DNA of 64,000 nucleotides from Phylloscopus collybita. Lineage: Eukaryota > Chordata > Aves > Passeriformes > Phylloscopidae. Position numbers and translations under genes: made by a program. The stretch covers positions 26,577,501-26,641,500 of the forward strand of contig JAJNNQ010000003.1 of assembly GCA_027886175.1 (NCBI GenBank), written 5' to 3'. Under the pieces are notes generated by a model that worked only from the letters and a program-made list of their open reading frames with translations, was not told where the DNA came from and did not search any database. Positions 61,301-64,000 of this stretch are shown one piece after another; within the stretch, counting starts at the first letter, position 1, and each line of letters begins with the position of its first letter.

Positions 61301-62605
61301 CTGGGCTGAGTAAACACCAGGCTGATAGCAATCTAGAGGTCAGCAGAATCCAGATGACGTTTCATGATTTCCTTTCTTCAGCAATTAAAGGCCATCCCAT
61401 TTCAGCATTCCCTCTCAGCTTTCCCAGGTTTCCTTGCTTATTTAGCAACCTGGATGTTTTATGTATGGTATAAACACTTGTGTGGGTAGGGAAAAAATAC
61501 CACTGTATTACAATTAAACACAATCAGAGGGAGTCATGGGTGGGGTGGAGGGGAGAGAAGAAAGGACAGGGAAGAAAGCCATTGTTTTTGGAATGTCAAA
61601 CTACAATAGGACTTTAAACTGTTGTGTTTGTATTGTGAGCAACTTGTTTATGAACAATCCCATTTTTAAGCAATCTTAAGTGGGATGATCTTTATGGTCG
61701 AGGCTGTGGAGTGAGAGACATGGGTTTGGCTCCTTTCCGAGACAACCACACACGCTTCTTGTGAGACCTCAGGGAAAAGAGAAAAATCCAACTGTACTGC
61801 AACATCTCATAACTGAATAGGATTTTTCTCTATGGTGCTGGGAAAGTCACCACATCCCATTATTCCATGTGATGTGGTGACAAATGCTACAGAGGCTTGC
61901 AGAGAGACACCTTTAAATATAAGTAAGTATTGCTATTTTGAATTGATCAATAAGAACTTGGGTTTGTTTTTTTTAATAAACAGAAAGAAAGATGAGGAAA
62001 AGCAAAAAGGTTGCATCACTTGTTTCTAAAAGAGAGAGAATACTGGACTATTAATAAAACTATCAGCTTTAAATTACATATTTAAACATCTTCATAAATG
62101 TTACAATAATTCTATTACTACCAGATTACTACTAAGAGATTAACCCCTCTTCAGAATTCAGAATTACTCCATAATTTCAACAGAACCATACCACCAGATT
62201 AGAGGTTTATCTATTTCAAATTTGTGCTGTTTATATGCCTAAAATTCACAGATTTCAACTACATTCTACAGTTGCTCAATCTAGATGCAGTTTGGAACAG
62301 TGAGTTCTCTTTCTAATGGATGTGTTATAACCACAAACTAAAAGCTGAAGACTGAAACATCTTAATCATTTAAAGTGGTAGGAATTCAGATATTTGTTTT
62401 AACATGGAGAACATAAGAAATGCCAAACCTCCTTTCTTACCTCAAAATCAATGAGCTGCAAGTCAGCTACTAGGGTACTAAGAAGACCACTGTTGTACAG
62501 CTCCTGAGCAAGCTGTGCCACAGCTTCTGTTTGGGGCTCTTTTTCATTTGTGCCATACAAGATTTCTTTCATGGCAACAAGGTTTTTTGAGACCTCCTCT
62601 GTCGC
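52158..62605 (-). CDS. CAB39: CAB39 (MO25alpha), calcium-binding protein 39, C-terminal seven coding exons (partial)
   Basis: Coding exons are 62605-62441, 58627-58509, 56592-56424, 55709-55650, 54208-54143, 53294-53151 and 52346-52158. They encode 303 residues that align with positions 39-341 of MO25alpha without gaps; the exon with the first 38 residues (starting MPFPFGKSHK in vertebrates) is not in the window. The protein is an all-helical, armadillo-like scaffold in the cytoplasm. It binds the C-terminal WEF motif of the pseudokinase STRAD and locks the LKB1-STRAD complex in an active state, feeding AMPK-family kinases; it also activates the STE20 kinases SPAK/OSR1. Conservation is nearly complete: the only change I notice from remembered human sequence is KNQTKL for KNQAKL in the last exon. 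The paralogue CAB39L is less likely, given the residues and the ITM2C neighbour. Confidence 0.97.
53151..53294 (-). CDS. CAB39: CAB39 coding exon, residues 232-279
   Basis: The acceptor is ctgccttcag and the donor is AAG|GTATGC. It has 48 codons, [15 protein letters not shown] through FEAFHVFK. Confidence 0.96.
54143..54208 (-). CDS. CAB39: CAB39 coding exon, residues 210-231
   Basis: The acceptor is ttctgtgtttag and the donor is AAG|GTAAAG. It has 22 codons, [15 protein letters not shown] through RQSLK. It was found by family sequence rather than as an open frame. Confidence 0.95.
54488..54585 (+). mobile_element. Short CR1 LINE fragment in CAB39 intron
   Basis: GGTTGCCCAGAGAATCTGTG followed by GGCTGCCCCATG and GCTGGATGGAGCTGTGAGCA matches the CR1 ORF2 3' region in plus orientation. 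The usual CR1 3' tail is missing; after about 54585 the sequence changes to an unrelated GC-rich block. Confidence 0.7.
55650..55709 (-). CDS. CAB39: CAB39 coding exon, residues 190-209
   Basis: The acceptor is gcttttttacag and the donor is AGG|GTGAGC. This is a small exon of 20 codons, from [13 protein letters not shown] to HYDR. It is too short to stand out as an open frame and was identified by phase and family sequence. Confidence 0.95.
56424..56592 (-). CDS. CAB39: CAB39 coding exon, last base of Gly133 and residues 134-189
   Basis: The acceptor has a T12 run then aaatag; the donor is AAG|GTAATT. It encodes [17 protein letters not shown] through SDAFATFK, part of the conserved concave face that contacts partner kinases. 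Confidence 0.96.
58509..58627 (-). CDS. CAB39: CAB39 coding exon, residues 94-132 plus two bases of Gly133
   Basis: The acceptor is gtttttgacag and the donor is AAAAGG|GTATGTG. It encodes [20 protein letters not shown] through ILFMLLK. The split glycine codon (GG|G) is completed by the next exon. Confidence 0.96.
58628..62440 (-). other. CAB39: CAB39 intron between residues 93 and 94 (3.8 kb)
   Basis: AT-rich intron with a T18-19 run near 60342-60360. A CpG-retaining stretch at 59690-60110 stands out from its surroundings. No coding sequence recognised. Confidence 0.8.
62441..62605 (-). CDS. CAB39: CAB39 coding exon, residues 39-93
   Basis: The acceptor is ccattttctttag and the donor is GAG|GTAAGA. 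The exon is 55 codons in phase 0, from [18 protein letters not shown] to [11 protein letters not shown]. It forms the early helices of the repeat scaffold. Confidence 0.96.
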
Positions 62606-64000
62606 CTAAAGAAAATGGGAAAACAATACAGTTAGAGCACAATGCCATTTGTCTTTCCAACTGCACACTCCTTTATTCTTAACGTCTGCAAACTTCCATT
62701 GGGGGGGGAAAAATCAGAAAATTACAACTGGGGGAAAAAAAAAAGATATTCTTTCTGCAAATAAGACTGGTATGAGACTGGTATAAAAAAACCCAACCAA
62801 ACAAAAAACAAACCCAAACAATAAAAAGCAGAGGCAAGACATACACAATTTAGTTACCAAAGGTAAAAATCTCTTCCTTTTTACTGCCTTTTAACTTCCC
62901 ATTCAAAAATACCCTGAAGAAGAGCAATAGGATGAAAAGAGCCTGACAGAATTTCCATTCTGTAAAACAGTTGTGCAGGATCAGACTGGAAAACGTGACA
63001 TGGAGCCTCATGCCTGGTGAACTGCTCAGAGAGACTGAATGGATCCCTCCTGCAGATTTTGCACACACCAGGTTTTGCCAAATACTAGGCTCCCACTCCA
63101 GTTACTGTGGGTGAGGTCTTTCCAACAAACAAAACCTCAAAGAGAACCAACTTTAATTTTCAGGTTATCTCAGCACACAAGAACCACCTCACCAACAGAC
63201 CCAGAAAGAGATACACTCAAAAGGACACAGTTCAAGGTCTAAAATCCTTCCCTGCTTGAAGTCCACTGTACAGAAGATGGACAGGTCTGACTTGTCACTT
63301 GTGAGGAATTCCTGAGTTGCCATGATGAGCTGCATTTAGCAGTGAAACACAGTTATGTCACAAGTAAAACTAAAGAAATATAAATCAGCAAGAATACTTC
63401 TCAACACCCACTTCTGAATCTTAAAACATAGCTGTATTAGACTAAAAAATATGTTTACTGAGCTTGAGGGCAAAATGCTGAAAATGATCATCATAAACAG
63501 CTGGTTTAATTATAATGGTTCTTCACATGCCTAAAAAGTCTGAATGGTTTGTAAGTGCACTGATTTTTAGTAATTAGATGAACCTGCCAACAAAGTATGC
63601 ATACACTTTAATCTAAAGTATCTATGATTGATAGCTCATGGAAATTAATAAAGTGAAAAAATCACCACTTTCTGGATAGTGCCAGTCTTATAAAGGATAT
63701 GTAAAAAGATTTCTCATTTGTGCTTTTTATCCAGAGAGGTTTCAGATCAGCATGACCCGTGTGCTATTCAAGCTAGAGCCATTCCAGCTTTGCCAGGTAT
63801 GCAAGCAAGGATTCCATGACCTTTAAGGAGGCTCTGTATCATTTTTAGCTCCTCCACAACTTTCCACGCCCTGCTGCCTCCCTCTTCCTGCTAACTTCAG
63901 TTCCTGGTCCCAGTTGTCTCCTTCTCAATCGGAATTCCAAAGGATTTTCTGTGCACTGTTAGTAAGACAGCAAGAAGCAGGTGCTCAGTAAGACTACTTT
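62606..64000 (-). other. CAB39: CAB39 intron at right edge of window
   Basis: This is sequence upstream of the residue-39 acceptor. The start-codon exon is not reached. It contains a G8 run (62701-62708) and an A-rich CCAAA tract (62786-62825). Confidence 0.85.

Overview
The window is vertebrate nuclear DNA, almost certainly from a bird. It carries intron-split genes with canonical splice sites, a CpG-island promoter, truncated CR1 LINE 3' ends, a solo-LTR-like element and GC-rich minisatellites. Both recognisable genes lie on the minus strand in the order CAB39 then ITM2C, head to tail. This is the arrangement known from human 2q37.1. The species cannot be told from sequence alone. I see no prokaryotic, CRISPR or phage content and no new multi-gene system.

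Layout from right to left (direction of transcription): 64000-62606 is CAB39 intron. From 62605 to 52158 lie seven CAB39 coding exons encoding residues 39-341 of MO25alpha; the start-codon exon is beyond the right edge. From 52157 to about 49720 is the CAB39 3' UTR, with a miR-451 seed match, two Pumilio-type elements, a long homopolymer and a canonical poly(A) signal. About 20 kb of intergenic DNA follows (49715-29140) with two CR1 fragments and no recognisable gene. From about 29140 to 28480 is the CpG-island promoter of ITM2C with an 11-bp GC-box minisatellite. From 28849 to 5687 lie six ITM2C coding exons, which assemble into a complete 266-residue protein. The ITM2C 3' UTR runs to a poly(A) signal at 3992-3987. 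Positions 3960-1 are downstream flank without a recognisable gene.

Every exon junction was checked base by base. Each donor is GT, each acceptor AG, and phases match. The ITM2C exons give 40+46+63+37+50 codons, one split Arg codon and 29 codons. The CAB39 exons give 303 residues, which with the 38 expected in the missing exon equals the family length of 341.

The genes are functionally separate. CAB39/MO25alpha is the scaffold of the LKB1-STRAD kinase complex. ITM2C/BRI3 is a type II membrane protein with a BRICHOS domain and a furin-released C-terminal peptide. The most unusual material is in ITM2C. Two minisatellites abut coding exons (7009-7574 beside the exon 5 donor; 14489-15003 beside the exon 2 acceptor). 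A sense-oriented LTR carrying its own TATA-like box, poly(A) signal and donor-like site sits in the 584-bp intron 3. Retention of the last intron would leave a 239-codon open reading frame in place of the furin-released peptide.
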